Under the pieces are notes generated by a model that saw only the letters and a program-made list of their open reading frames with translations, did no database searches and had not been told where the DNA came from. A stretch of 64,000 nucleotides of DNA. Source: Mesorhizobium sp. WSM4313. GTDB taxonomy: Bacteria; Pseudomonadota; Alphaproteobacteria; Rhizobiales; Rhizobiaceae. Positions 1 to 8,591 of the stretch are shown in pieces. Position 1 is the first letter of the stretch. Each line of letters begins with the position of its first letter. Location of the stretch: the NCBI RefSeq assembly GCF_002294725.1, contig NZ_NSFT01000004.1, forward strand, positions 186,001-250,000. The letters run 5' to 3'. A program made the position numbers and the translations under genes.

Positions 1-26
1 CGTCACGACGCCCAGAAAGCTACGAG

Positions 27-48
27 TTAGAGCGCACTCTAAGTCAAG
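27..48 (-). promoter_or_regulatory. MerR-type operator/promoter of a gene left of the window
   Basis: A near-perfect palindrome TTAGAG-N4-CTCTAA lies at 27-42. Read on the minus strand it directly follows a TTGACT -35-like hexamer at 42-47. MerR-family regulators typically bind such palindromes in the spacer between -35 and -10. The promoter points left, so the regulated gene would lie outside the window. This is an inference from pattern only. Confidence 0.45.
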
Positions 49-117
49 AGGCGTTGTTACTTTGTCGTGTCGCGGAAATGCCCGGCCTCGCGACGAACAT
101 CGGCTCGTTGATTTTAA

Positions 118-178
118 GATAAAAAACAAACGCTTAAAGCGCGTCGCCACCGGGTTCCTTCAGCGCGAGGCGCTTTAA
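118..178 (-). terminator. Probable intrinsic terminator of the DUF2336 gene
   Basis: On the minus strand, just after the stop at 184, arms AAAGCGC and GCGCTTT flank a GC-rich loop and are followed by a T-rich tract around 118-130. The long loop makes the call moderate. Confidence 0.4.
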
Positions 179-183
179 ACCGA

Positions 184-1191
184 TCAGGATGCCTTGACGC
201 TGGCACTCGCCGCGTCGCTGTTCGAGGCTGCGCGGCTCTCGATGTCAACCGCATCGGAAGCACTGCCGCGGATCGCCCGCGAAAGCGTCTCGGCCTTCCA
301 GGCACGTACCTTGTCCAGCGCCGTCTCGCGGTGCAGCAGCCGATAGCTGTCGAGGAACAGGCGGATCGCCTGCGGATGCGGGAACTCGCCGGGATAGACC
401 GCGACGGCGATCAGGAAGGCCCTGTCTTCGCTGAGGTCGAGGGCACGCAGCGCCGCAAGCAGCGCGACATAGCCCGATTGCCCGGTCACCGAGCGGGCCG
501 TCGCGAAGTCGATCTCCAGCACATCGGCCAGCGCGGTCTGGAAGAATGCCAGGTTCCCCGTCAGCGCCGTCTCGCGCAATTTCACATAGGCCGGCTGGCC
601 AAGGAAGGTGTTGACGTCCGCAGCGTCGCCGGTCGGGCGCATCATCGCCCGCAGGCGGCGCCGCGCGTGCTCCGCGGCTTCGCCTGGCGCGGGACGGTCG
701 GTATCCGCCTTGGCCGCCGGCTCGAGTTTCGGCGCAAGCCTGGTGACCGTCTCGGGCGGCCGTGCCTTGACCAGCGTCGGCCTTTCCAGCACGCGGATCA
801 GGTCGGCGATCGTCGGGTTGAGCTCCTTGCGGCGCGCAATGGCGCGCGCATGCGGTAGGCCGTGCCGGCCGATCAGCGCGATGAGGTCGATATCGCTCAG
901 CGCGTTGGAGCGGGTGAGCAGGGGGGCTGCGATCTCGACCGGCTCTTCAGCCAGCCGCCTGACCAGCGCGGTCGGCGCGTAGTCGCATTCGGAAAGGGCG
1001 GCAGCGACGTAGCGGCGCGACTCGACCGAGACTTCGTCGAACAGCGGCAGCGTCAGGTCTTCGAGCTGGGCGATCTCTCGGCGCGAGGGACGCGTCAGCG
1101 AGCAGAAGGCCGACACGGCGGCGCGGAACAGCCTTTCGGCCTTTCCCGCTTCGGTCCGGATAGCGATTTGCCTGAAATCGGAAGATGACAC
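184..1191 (-). CDS. DUF2336 domain-containing protein
   Basis: Encodes about 335 residues of a mostly helical, cytoplasmic-looking protein. The N-terminal segment with RLFRAAVSAFCSLTRPSRRE and the following ECDYAPTALVRRLAEE-type helices match my memory of the alphaproteobacterial DUF2336 family, whose biochemical role is unknown. No signal peptide or membrane segment is visible. There is no ATG near the start: a GTG at 1191 gives MSSSDFRQ, the usual family start as I recall it, while a TTG at 1218 would add nine residues. The gene stands alone and ends before a likely terminator. Confidence 0.7.
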   Translation of the reverse strand: MSSSDFRQIAIRTEAGKAERLFRAAVSAFCSLTRPSRREIAQLEDLTLPLFDEVSVESRRYVAAALSECDYAPTALVRRLAEEPVEIAAPLLTRSNALSDIDLIALIGRHGLPHARAIARRKELNPTIADLIRVLERPTLVKARPPETVTRLAPKLEPAAKADTDRPAPGEAAEHARRRLRAMMRPTGDAADVNTFLGQPAYVKLRETALTGNLAFFQTALADVLEIDFATARSVTGQSGYVALLAALRALDLSEDRAFLIAVAVYPGEFPHPQAIRLFLDSYRLLHRETALDKVRAWKAETLSRAIRGSASDAVDIESRAASNSDAASASVKAS

Positions 1192-1379
1192 GGAGGATAC
1201 GCCCGATACTCGACACAATCCCGAACCGCGCTATCCGGCCGGGCCGGTTTCGCACCTTCAGGAAAACAAACGTCAAATTAGCCGCGATCCGTTAGCGCTC
1301 CGTTAACCCTCTACGCCCCTTAATCAACTTTGGAGGCGTTGCGTTGTGCTCCGGTCAAACCGAGAGGAATGCGCGAACC

Positions 1380-1574
1380 ATGGGCATGGTCCTGTCTTTT
1401 GTGCCGCGAGCGGCACCAGTAAATCGAGCAAGTCACGACACCACGACGGCGGCGGCGGTCATCATTTTCCCCGGCGTCCGTTACGAGTTGCATCCGCAGG
1501 CCGGTGAGGCACGGCCCGGCGACAGCAGCTCCGATAGGCCGGGCTCTCCGCCTCCTGCCAAGCCGCATCACTGA
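1380..1574 (+). CDS. Small conserved-looking hypothetical protein (64 aa)
   Basis: A short reading frame beginning MGMVLSFVPR and containing IIFPGVRYEL, followed by a proline-rich low-complexity tail. The ATG at 1380 has an AGAGGA-like ribosome site about ten bases upstream; a further in-frame start at 1344 lacks one. Rhizobia often carry tiny proteins with this MG-V-FxPR opening, but I assign no function. It converges on the DUF1254 gene with only 13 bases between the stops, which suggests a real gene boundary. Confidence 0.5.
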   Translation: MGMVLSFVPRAAPVNRASHDTTTAAAVIIFPGVRYELHPQAGEARPGDSSSDRPGSPPPAKPHH

Positions 1575-1587
1575 TTGGGCGCCTTTC

Positions 1588-2136
1588 TCAGTAGTCCTGC
1601 AATTCGCAGGCGCCCTGCTCGAGGAAGCGTGACACAATCGGCTTCCAGCTCCCGTCCGGCACGAAGGCGCGGACGACGAAAATGCCTTCCTCGATCGGCG
1701 CCTCGACGAAGATCGCGCCCTGCAGATCCTCCGGAAGGTCGCGCCGCACGTCGATCATCTGCGCCGGCGTCAACACCACCGCGTCGAGCTTCTCGCCATT
1801 GGCGTTGTGGTCGTTGAAGGAATAGATGTTGTGGCCGTTGCGGTCGTAGACCGAGGCCGACCAGAACGGCACGTCGCCCGGCGCCCTGATCCTGACCAGC
1901 CCGTCGGCAAGGTTGAAACGGCAGGCGGCCGCATAAAACAATGGATCCACCGACTTCACCACCGGCGCGCCGCCGGCCTCAGCGTCTAGCCGCGTCATCT
2001 TGTAGAAGTCGGATGCCATCGCCAGGCGCGACCAGGCATCGCGTTCGGAAAATTCCGGCACCAGGAACAGCACAACGATGTGCACGATGCCGGCGCCGAG
2101 CAGGCCGAGGATCAGGGCATGCAGCAGTCTACGCAT
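1588..2136 (-). CDS. DUF1254 domain-containing membrane-anchored protein
   Basis: A 182-residue protein with one N-terminal membrane segment (about residues 5-27) and a periplasmic part with SVYDRNGHNIYSFND and GIFVVRAFVPD, characteristic of the DUF1254 family. The function is not established. Its ATG lies within the end of the upstream DUF1214 gene, an 8-bp overlap on the same strand that implies translational coupling. Rhizobia commonly carry this pair together, so the two proteins probably act jointly at the inner membrane. Confidence 0.75.
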   Translation of the reverse strand: MRRLLHALILGLLGAGIVHIVVLFLVPEFSERDAWSRLAMASDFYKMTRLDAEAGGAPVVKSVDPLFYAAACRFNLADGLVRIRAPGDVPFWSASVYDRNGHNIYSFNDHNANGEKLDAVVLTPAQMIDVRRDLPEDLQGAIFVEAPIEEGIFVVRAFVPDGSWKPIVSRFLEQGACELQDY

Positions 2137-2713
2137 TGCAGCCCGCCTTCAGGATGCGCGGCAGTGTCACGTCCGAGAGGCCGGTGCTCGAGGCGATCGG
2201 CGTGTCGTAGAAGGTCAGCACGAAATACATCTTGCCGGAGCCGCTGGTCAGCAGCCAGTTTCCGGGCGCCGGGCGGCTGCCGACGGAGATGACGACGGAA
2301 TTGTCGGGCTGGCGCAGCACTTCGTAGGATTGCAGCGCCGACTGCCTCGGCTTGCCTGTGTCGATCACGCCAAGCGACTGGTCGGCGGCATAGAGCGTCC
2401 AGAAGCGGCCGGTCGGGTAACCGCCTTCGATCGTATAGGTGCATTCGCGTTTCAGCGGCTCGCCGGCGTCGTCGCGCTCGGCTACGAAGGCAAGTCCCTC
2501 GGCCTGGCCGAGCGCCAGCACGCCCTCGCGTGCCACGCGCGCCTTGGAATAGGGGTCGGCGGCCAGTGTCCCGACTTCCGGGAAAGCGGTCCATTGGCCG
2601 ATGCGGATCGCGCCCACGCCGTCCTGCGCGTTGAGCGCATACCAGACGCTGTAGCCGCCAAGCCCGATGGCTATGGCAAGCGAAAGCAGCGTCAGGATGG
2701 CGTTCTTGAGCAT
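2129..2713 (-). CDS. DUF1214 domain-containing protein
   Basis: From the ATG at 2713 the protein is 194 residues: a single N-terminal membrane helix starting MLKNAILTLLSLAIAI, then a beta-rich periplasmic domain ending with MYFVLTFYDTPIASS and a C-terminal Cys-Asn-Ala. This is the usual DUF1214 partner of DUF1254. Longer in-frame starts exist upstream but give an arginine/glycine-rich stretch unlike a secretion signal, so 2713 is preferred. It overlaps the DUF1254 gene by 8 bp and lies downstream of the penicillin-binding protein gene on the same strand. Confidence 0.75.
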   Translation of the reverse strand: MLKNAILTLLSLAIAIGLGGYSVWYALNAQDGVGAIRIGQWTAFPEVGTLAADPYSKARVAREGVLALGQAEGLAFVAERDDAGEPLKRECTYTIEGGYPTGRFWTLYAADQSLGVIDTGKPRQSALQSYEVLRQPDNSVVISVGSRPAPGNWLLTSGSGKMYFVLTFYDTPIASSTGLSDVTLPRILKAGCNA

Positions 2714-2793
2714 GAGAGCCGCAAACAGAGGAGGTTGCCCGGGATATCGCGGCGCGGGGTGCCGTGGCAAGCCGGCTTCACGCGACGGCCGCC

Positions 2794-4953
2794 CTAAAGC
2801 GCCGAAAGCGTCTCCGGCATGGTGGGCGCAACGAGCGCCGGCGCGGCCTGGAACGCCTTGGTCATGTCCCGTAACGTTTGGCTTGTGCGGCTGGAAAGCA
2901 CCGGCGGGCGCTCGGCCTCGGCTTGCGCCGCCGCTGCGTCGGCTTCCTTCGTGGCCGCTTCCTCGGCCTTGGCCGCGACCTCCGGATCGACCCAAGGATT
3001 GTCGAGACCGGGGATCGGCTTCAGATCGATGTTCTGATGCGCATAGACCATCAGCCGCTGCCAGACCATCGCCGGCAGCGAGCCGCCTGTCATCTTGTTG
3101 GTCGCCGTGAAGTCGTCGTTGCCGAGCCAGACGGCGGCTGTGTAATTGCCGGTGAAGCCGACGAACCAGGCGTCGCGGTAGGATTGCGTCGTCCCGGTTT
3201 TGCCGGCAACGACGATGTTCGGAAGCTGGGCGCGTCTCGCGGTGCCGATAACCGGCACCGCCGCCAGCATGGTGTTCATGTATTTCAGCGCCTTTTCCGA
3301 CAGCACGCGGTGCGGTGGCGGCGCGTCCTTGGCCCAGTCATAGACCACGTCGCCGGTGCGGGTGACGAGCTGGGTGATGCCGTGGCGCGAGCCGACGAAA
3401 CCGTTCTGCGCAAAGACGCTGTAGCCCGTCGCCTGGTCCATCACCGTCATGCCGGATGTGCCGAGCACCATGGTCTTGTGCGCTTCCAGTGGCGATTCCA
3501 CGCCCATCGATTCGGCCATCGCCTTGATCGGGCCGATGCCGAGGTAATCCTTGGCGAGCCGCACCGGCACCGTGTTGATCGACTTGGCGATCGCCGTGAG
3601 CAGCGTCACGTTGCCGGCCGATCCGCCGCTGTAATTGTGCGGCGACCAGCTGCCCCAGCTGATCGCGCCGCCGGAAACCACCGAGTCCGGCGTGAACCCG
3701 TGCTCCATCGCCGTGGCGTAGACATACGGTTTGAAGGAAGAACCCGTCTGGCGCAGAGCCTTGGTGGCGCGGTTGAACTGGCTGGTGCCATAATCCCGGC
3801 CGCCGACGATGGCGCGCACCGCGCCGTTGGTCTCGATCACCACCACCGCGCCTTCGGTGACATTGTATTCCTTGCCGAACTGGCGAAGATGGAACTCGAC
3901 CGACTCCTCGGCCGCCTTCTGGATGTTGGCGTCGAAAGTGGTGTGGGCGACCAGCGAGTGCTGGCCGGGCTTGGCGATCTTCTTGACCTCGTCGAAGGCC
4001 CAGTCGAGGAAATAATCCGGGCTCTTCTGCTCGCCGCGATCGACGACGTCGGCCGGATGCAAGCGCGCCTGCAGCACCTGGCCCTCGGTCATGAAACCCG
4101 CATCGACCAGGTTTGACAGCACCACATTGGCGCGGGCACGGGCCGCCGGCAGGTTGATGTGCGGGGCGTATTTGGTCGGCGCCTTGAACAGGCCGGCCAG
4201 CATCGCCGCTTCGGCGAGGCTCAAATCCTTCACGCTCTTGCCGAAATAGAAATCCGCCGCCGCCTCGATGCCGAACGTGCCGCCGCCCATATAGGCGCGG
4301 TCGAGATAGAGCTGCAGAATCTCTTTCTTGGACAGGTTCGCTTCCAGCCATAGCGACAGGAAGGCTTCCTTGATCTTGCGCTCCAATGTGCGCTCGTTGG
4401 AGAGAAACAGGTTCTTGGCGAGCTGCTGCGTGATGCTGGAGCCGCCCTGGACCACGGAGTTGGCGCGCACATTCTCGAAGATCGCACGCGACAGGCCGAG
4501 GACATCGATGCCGTAATGGTCGAAGAAGCGGCGGTCCTCGGTCGCCAGCACCGCCTTGATGACGATGTCGGGCATCTCGTCGACCGGCACTGAATCGCGC
4601 TGGATGATGCCGCGCTGGCCGATCTCGTTGCCGTAGCGATCCAGGAAGGTCACGGCGAAATCGCCCTGGCTGCGCCAGTCGCCGGTGGTGATGTCGAAGG
4701 CGGGCATGGCGAGCGCGAGCAGGACCACGAAGCCGCCGGCGCCCATGGTGAACCCTTCGCTCAGCACCTCGATGACCGTGCGGCGCCAGCCATGCACCCG
4801 GAAACGGCGGGAAAAAATGGTCGCCGCTTCCCAGAATTCGCGGGCCTTGAAGCCGATCTCGTAGAGCGAGCTATCGAACCAAGCGTCGACGCCGAGCAGC
4901 GCCGAAGCGATGCGGCCTCTTCTCTTCTTGCGTGGTTTCGAAGGACTTGCCAT
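2794..4953 (-). CDS. Bifunctional class A penicillin-binding protein (PBP1A family)
   Basis: A 719-residue inner-membrane peptidoglycan synthase that polymerises lipid II and cross-links the stem peptides. A basic N-terminus precedes a membrane segment near residues 64-86. The glycosyltransferase domain has the catalytic Glu139 in ATEDRRFFDH and GGSSITQQLAKN from 170. The transpeptidase domain has SxxK at Ser405-Lys408, SIN at 458-460 and KTGT at 585-588, so all three active-site motifs are intact. The last 70 residues are Ala/Glu-rich and probably disordered. It may be cotranscribed with the DUF1214/DUF1254 genes downstream. Confidence 0.93.
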   Translation of the reverse strand: MASPSKPRKKRRGRIASALLGVDAWFDSSLYEIGFKAREFWEAATIFSRRFRVHGWRRTVIEVLSEGFTMGAGGFVVLLALAMPAFDITTGDWRSQGDFAVTFLDRYGNEIGQRGIIQRDSVPVDEMPDIVIKAVLATEDRRFFDHYGIDVLGLSRAIFENVRANSVVQGGSSITQQLAKNLFLSNERTLERKIKEAFLSLWLEANLSKKEILQLYLDRAYMGGGTFGIEAAADFYFGKSVKDLSLAEAAMLAGLFKAPTKYAPHINLPAARARANVVLSNLVDAGFMTEGQVLQARLHPADVVDRGEQKSPDYFLDWAFDEVKKIAKPGQHSLVAHTTFDANIQKAAEESVEFHLRQFGKEYNVTEGAVVVIETNGAVRAIVGGRDYGTSQFNRATKALRQTGSSFKPYVYATAMEHGFTPDSVVSGGAISWGSWSPHNYSGGSAGNVTLLTAIAKSINTVPVRLAKDYLGIGPIKAMAESMGVESPLEAHKTMVLGTSGMTVMDQATGYSVFAQNGFVGSRHGITQLVTRTGDVVYDWAKDAPPPHRVLSEKALKYMNTMLAAVPVIGTARRAQLPNIVVAGKTGTTQSYRDAWFVGFTGNYTAAVWLGNDDFTATNKMTGGSLPAMVWQRLMVYAHQNIDLKPIPGLDNPWVDPEVAAKAEEAATKEADAAAAQAEAERPPVLSSRTSQTLRDMTKAFQAAPALVAPTMPETLSAL

Positions 4954-5278
4954 TCCGACTTCCGCCCCAACGCGCTTTCGCCCGAAAACAGCATGCGGGC
5001 AGTTTCAGGGTGGCACCCTGTCAAACTATTTGACCATTTTATCACCGCTCACAAGGGCAGCGAAGCCACAGCACCAGCTTTGTTGATCGGAGGTGTGCTG
5101 GCCGTCAACGGCCGATCGAAATCACCGCGCTGCGATGAATCGCATACGATGCACTGCATCCGCCTCGGTCGGTTCCTGGCCGATGAAGGAGCGCAGATAG
5201 GCGGCGAGATGGCTGACGCGCGCCTTGCCGCATCGAGGCGTCTGTCACGCGAGGTTGGCCCATTCTTACCGCGCAAAT
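4954..5278. other. Intergenic region without a clear gene
   Basis: 325 bp between the penicillin-binding protein and the next minus-strand gene. The part next to the PBP start should hold its promoter. Around 5110-5255 one minus-strand frame reads VSHLAAYLRSFIGQE and then stops, which resembles real protein but has no start or recognisable family. It may be a gene remnant. Confidence 0.3.
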
Positions 5279-5998
5279 TCATAGACTCGCACGATTATGC
5301 TCCGGGGTGCTCTCGACCCGTTCATCTGAACGGCCGGCGCCACGGGAGGCAGCTGTGGTGCTTGGGAACCGCACGTCCAGCATATGTTCGACAGCATTCC
5401 ATCTAGCCTCTTGGTATCGACGAAGGGCGAAGACGCTGACGGCGAATACCAACATGCCAATTCCGGTTGCCGGAATGATACCCAGGACTGCGACGGCTTT
5501 CGCCAGCACGCCGGCGAAGACACCTGCGATGACACTCGCGACGACGCTCACCATCCCCGCTGTGCTCATGAATGACTGCCAATGCGAGGAATGAAGGGCT
5601 TTGCTGACGAGCAATGCCTCGTCGTCGTGACGGGAGTGGATCAAGTATTTCTCCACGCCTGGAGCCGTCTCCACGAAATAGTGCCGGATGCGAGCCATGC
5701 CACGTGCGAGGACCATGTCCTCGATTGCGACTTGAACCGCCCGAACGAAGGTGACGATGCCGATGAAATACAGGCAGGGAAGCAGGATCAGACTGAAAAA
5801 AACGAATGGCTGCCCCATGCGCGTTACTTGAGCGACGAATGCCAGCGCGACGGTCGCGCTGGAAACGGCGGTCAGGAAAAGGTCTGCCCGCGAATTGGCT
5901 TCCTGGATGGTGGCCGACCGCGCCGTCTGCAACACGAAATGTTCGGTCGTGAGGCATTGCAGGGTTTTATCACTGGTTTTGTCCTCGCCCGTCGCCAT
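5279..5998 (-). CDS. Membrane protein of unknown function, two pairs of TM helices
   Basis: A 239-residue protein. After TTEHFVLQTARSATIQEANS there are two hydrophobic helices (about 40-85), a charged soluble stretch with RIRHYFVETAPGVEKYL (100-140), two more hydrophobic helices (about 145-190) and a polar tail with RRYQEARWNAVEHM. I recall similar uncharacterised proteins with the same opening in actinobacteria and proteobacteria, but no function is known to me. Base composition is visibly less GC-rich than neighbouring genes, and it abuts a truncated gene at 6070-6333, so it may have been acquired horizontally. Confidence 0.7.
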   Translation of the reverse strand: MATGEDKTSDKTLQCLTTEHFVLQTARSATIQEANSRADLFLTAVSSATVALAFVAQVTRMGQPFVFFSLILLPCLYFIGIVTFVRAVQVAIEDMVLARGMARIRHYFVETAPGVEKYLIHSRHDDEALLVSKALHSSHWQSFMSTAGMVSVVASVIAGVFAGVLAKAVAVLGIIPATGIGMLVFAVSVFALRRYQEARWNAVEHMLDVRFPSTTAASRGAGRSDERVESTPEHNRASL

Positions 5999-6079
5999 TG
6001 GATGCCGTCAACTCGCTGCCTTGAAATGACGCGGCTTTGTGATGGACCTTGAACTGAAACAATCTTTAATTGTTCCAAA

Positions 6080-6333
6080 ATGCATCCGATTCTTCGGAAG
6101 GTCGCGAGACGTGGGTGTCCGACGGTCGTCGGCTTGAACGAACAGATAGGAACCTCCGCGCCGGCAGGGTGCGTTGCTACAGGCTCGCTAAGAGCGTCGC
6201 CTTGGCGTTGCTCGATGACGGTTTCGCCGGGGAGGGGACTGAGCTTTCCATACACATTGTCGGGGTCGAACGGCGGGCGCGCGTCATCGCGGCCTCGCCC
6301 TGCGACGCCGAAGCCAAGGCGATGCGGCAATGA
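6080..6333 (+). pseudogene. 3' remnant of a GcvT/dimethylglycine dehydrogenase-like gene
   Basis: The reading frame ending at 6333 contains LAKSVALALLDD, GTELSIHIVGVERRARVIA and a terminal AKAMRQ. This is the C-terminal barrel signature of aminomethyltransferase-type (GcvT) domains as found at the end of dimethylglycine and sarcosine dehydrogenases. Upstream, the IGTSAPAG stretch that should be continuous lies in another frame (about 6150-6175), implying a frameshift, and the rest of the gene is missing. The intact MttB-family gene begins 13 bp later, a pairing that makes sense for methylamine or betaine breakdown. Confidence 0.6.
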
Positions 6334-6345
6334 GGAGAAACCGCC

Positions 6346-7899
6346 ATGATTGAGGAAGCCGCACGCGATCTCAGGCGCGAGCGCCGCCGGGGACGCACCG
6401 GGGAGGCCGGCAGCGAGTCGAGCCGCCATCCGAATTACTGGTCGCTGAAGAACCCGTTCCTGCCGCAGCCGATCTTTTCCGACGATCAGGTCGCGGCCAT
6501 CCACGCTACCGCGCTGCGCGTGCTGGAGGAGCTAGGCATCAAGGTGCTGCTGCCCGAGGCGCGGACGATCTACGGCAAGGCCGGTGCATTGGTCGACGAA
6601 GACAGCCAGATGGTCAGGATCGGTCGCGACATGGTCGAAGCCGCGCTCGCCTCGGCGCCGCGCACGATTCCGGCACTCGGCGGCGACCACTCCCGCGACC
6701 TGACGCTCGAGCTCGGCTCGATGACCTTCCTGGCCGGCTCCGGAGCCCCCAATGTCACCGATCTCGAGCGCGGCCGCCGGCCGGGCACGCTCACCGCCTT
6801 CGAGGAATTCATCAAGCTGGTCCAGCATTTCGACGTCCTGCATATGCTCGGGCCTTGCGTCGAGCCGCAGGAACTCGACAACCGCTTCCGCCACTATGCC
6901 GTCAACCGGGCGCAGCTGACGCTGTCGGACAAGTTCCCCTTCGTCTTCGCGCGTGGCACGCCGCAGGTCGAGGACGGCTTCGAGATGATCCGCCTGGCGC
7001 GCGGCCTCTCGCAGGACGAGTTCCGCGCCGGCGCCCATTGCTACACCGTCATCAACACCAACTCGCCGCGCCAGCTGGATATCCCGATGGCGCAAGGCAT
7101 CATCGACTTCGCCAAGGCCGGCCAGGTCCTGGTCATCACGCCTTTCTGCCTGGCGGGCGCGATGGCGCCGATCACGGTCGCCGGCGCGCTGACCTTGCAG
7201 CATGCCGAGGCGCTCGCCGGATTGACGCTGGCCCAGATCGCGCGGCCTGGCGCGCCGGTGGTCTATGGCTCCTTCTCGTCCAATGTCGACATGAAGTCCG
7301 GCGCTCCGGCCTTCGGCACGCCGGAGCACGTCAAGGCGACGCTTGGGGCGGGGCAGCTAGCTCGCCACATCGGCCTGCCCTGGCGCTCCGGCGGCGGCAG
7401 CGCCGCCAATGTCTCCGATGCGCAGGCCGCGCACGAGACCCAGTTCGCGCTGTGGGGCTCGGTGCTGGCCGGCGCCACCGTCTGCATCCACGCCGCCGGC
7501 TGGCTGGAAGGCGGTCTCAGCGTCTCGCTGGAGAAGCTGATCACCGACGTCGAGGCGCTGCAGACGGTCGCCGAGCTTTGCGCCACGACGCCGGGCGACG
7601 AGGATGCAATTGGCTTCGAAGCGATTGCCGAAGTGCAGCCCGGAGGTCATTTCTTCTCGGCCGCCCACACCATGACGCGCTACCGCAGCGCCTTCTACGA
7701 GCCGCTGGTGGCCGACTGGTCGAACTTCGGCAATTGGACGCAAGCTGGCGGCAAGACAGCCACGGAGCGCGCGACCGGCATCTGGAAGCGGATTGTCGCC
7801 GACTTCCAGCCGCCGGCCACCGCTGCCGCCGCCGCGGGAGTGCTCGACGAGTTCATTGCCAGGCGCACCGAAGAAGGCGGCGCGGCTCCGGTCTCATGA
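6346..7899 (+). CDS. Trimethylamine methyltransferase (MttB) family protein
   Basis: A 517-residue protein of the MttB/COG5598 superfamily, corrinoid-dependent methyltransferases acting on quaternary or tertiary amines. Recognisable segments include the N-terminal NPFLPQPIFSDDQV, GSGAPNVTDLERGRRPG, INTNSPRQLD and GSFSSNVDMKSGAPAFGTPE. There is no in-frame amber codon, so this is a non-pyrrolysine member; members of that type include a glycine-betaine methyltransferase. The actual substrate cannot be read from the sequence. It directly follows a GcvT-like remnant, so it was probably once in an operon with a dimethylglycine-dehydrogenase-type enzyme. Confidence 0.85.
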   Translation: MIEEAARDLRRERRRGRTGEAGSESSRHPNYWSLKNPFLPQPIFSDDQVAAIHATALRVLEELGIKVLLPEARTIYGKAGALVDEDSQMVRIGRDMVEAALASAPRTIPALGGDHSRDLTLELGSMTFLAGSGAPNVTDLERGRRPGTLTAFEEFIKLVQHFDVLHMLGPCVEPQELDNRFRHYAVNRAQLTLSDKFPFVFARGTPQVEDGFEMIRLARGLSQDEFRAGAHCYTVINTNSPRQLDIPMAQGIIDFAKAGQVLVITPFCLAGAMAPITVAGALTLQHAEALAGLTLAQIARPGAPVVYGSFSSNVDMKSGAPAFGTPEHVKATLGAGQLARHIGLPWRSGGGSAANVSDAQAAHETQFALWGSVLAGATVCIHAAGWLEGGLSVSLEKLITDVEALQTVAELCATTPGDEDAIGFEAIAEVQPGGHFFSAAHTMTRYRSAFYEPLVADWSNFGNWTQAGGKTATERATGIWKRIVADFQPPATAAAAAGVLDEFIARRTEEGGAAPVS

Positions 7900-8040
7900 T
7901 TTGACTAAAACATAATAAATTCTAGACCTTCGCCTTTCACGCTATACTCAAATCGATTTGCGATCTGGCATCGGATCGCGAGCGCGGCTACGCTGCCGGA
8001 ATTGGCTGCGGCGCGGAGACATGTTGGCGATGGACTGTAG

Positions 8041-8448
8041 ATGACGGCGCCTGGCGATTTGATGCAGGCCTTGTTCCTGAGGCTGAAGACCGATGAGTCG
8101 CTGTCGGCGCTGCTTGGCGGCGCGGGCCTGCTCGAGCAGGCGAGCGACAAGGCCGCCTTTCCGCACGTCACATACGGCCGCACCAGCGCCTTCGACCTCG
8201 AGACCGGCGTCGACAACGACAATGACCAGCTGGTCACCTTGCACGTCTGGTCGAAAGCCCAGGGCGAAGCCGAGACACGCCTCATCATGGACAGCATCAA
8301 GGCGAGCCTCGATGGCGCGGCGCTGTCCATTGGCCCGCGCGGCCAGACGCGCCTGTCCCTGGAATTCGCCGAGGCGCGCTATGACGAGGATCTTGCGGTC
8401 TATCATGGATTGCTGCGCTTTCGCGCGCTGACCCAGGAGAATGCATAG
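8041..8448 (+). CDS. DUF3168 domain-containing protein (phage/GTA tail-completion type)
   Basis: A 135-residue protein starting MTAPGDLMQALFLRLKTDE with HVTYGRTSAFD and LHVWSKAQGEAE, which fits DUF3168. Family members sit in tail-assembly modules of prophages and gene transfer agents and resemble tail terminator proteins. No other capsid, portal or tail gene lies nearby, so here it is an orphan. The stop codon TAG at 8446-8448 coincides with the first bases of a palindromic repeat element. Confidence 0.75.
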   Translation: MTAPGDLMQALFLRLKTDESLSALLGGAGLLEQASDKAAFPHVTYGRTSAFDLETGVDNDNDQLVTLHVWSKAQGEAETRLIMDSIKASLDGAALSIGPRGQTRLSLEFAEARYDEDLAVYHGLLRFRALTQENA

Positions 8449-8591
8449 GGTGTGTTGAGATTCAGGTCAGGGCCGGGTCGAAAATGATCGCTTCCGAGAA
8501 CCGGTGCGGAACGTACTTAAAATACGTGAGCACCGGAAGCGCAGAAAGCCGGCATTTGCAGGCCAGCCTCACCTGAACATCGATACACCCT
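8447..8591. repeat. Long palindromic repeat, family A, copy 1
   Basis: 145 bp with outer arms AGGGTGT/ACACCCT, inner arms ATTCAGGT/CACCTGAA and a central hairpin with GAGCACCGGAAGCGC. Copies occur at 32975, 39178 (deleted centre), 50401 and, as a core only, 62713. Its ends supply the TAG stop codons of both flanking convergent genes. Confidence 0.8.

Noticed and set aside
331..1188. Plus-strand frames over the DUF2336 gene
   Set aside because: Long opposite-strand frames are expected in high-GC DNA; they are Arg/Gly-rich, lack recognisable domains and overlap a better supported gene.
5110..5255. Possible minus-strand coding remnant (VSHLAAYLRSFIGQE)
   Set aside because: It looks protein-like but is short, has no start and matches no family I recognise, so it is noted only in the intergenic entry.
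6346..7899. Pyrrolysine-containing trimethylamine methyltransferase
   Set aside because: The frame is open without an in-frame TAG, and no pyl genes are seen; it is a non-Pyl member of the family.
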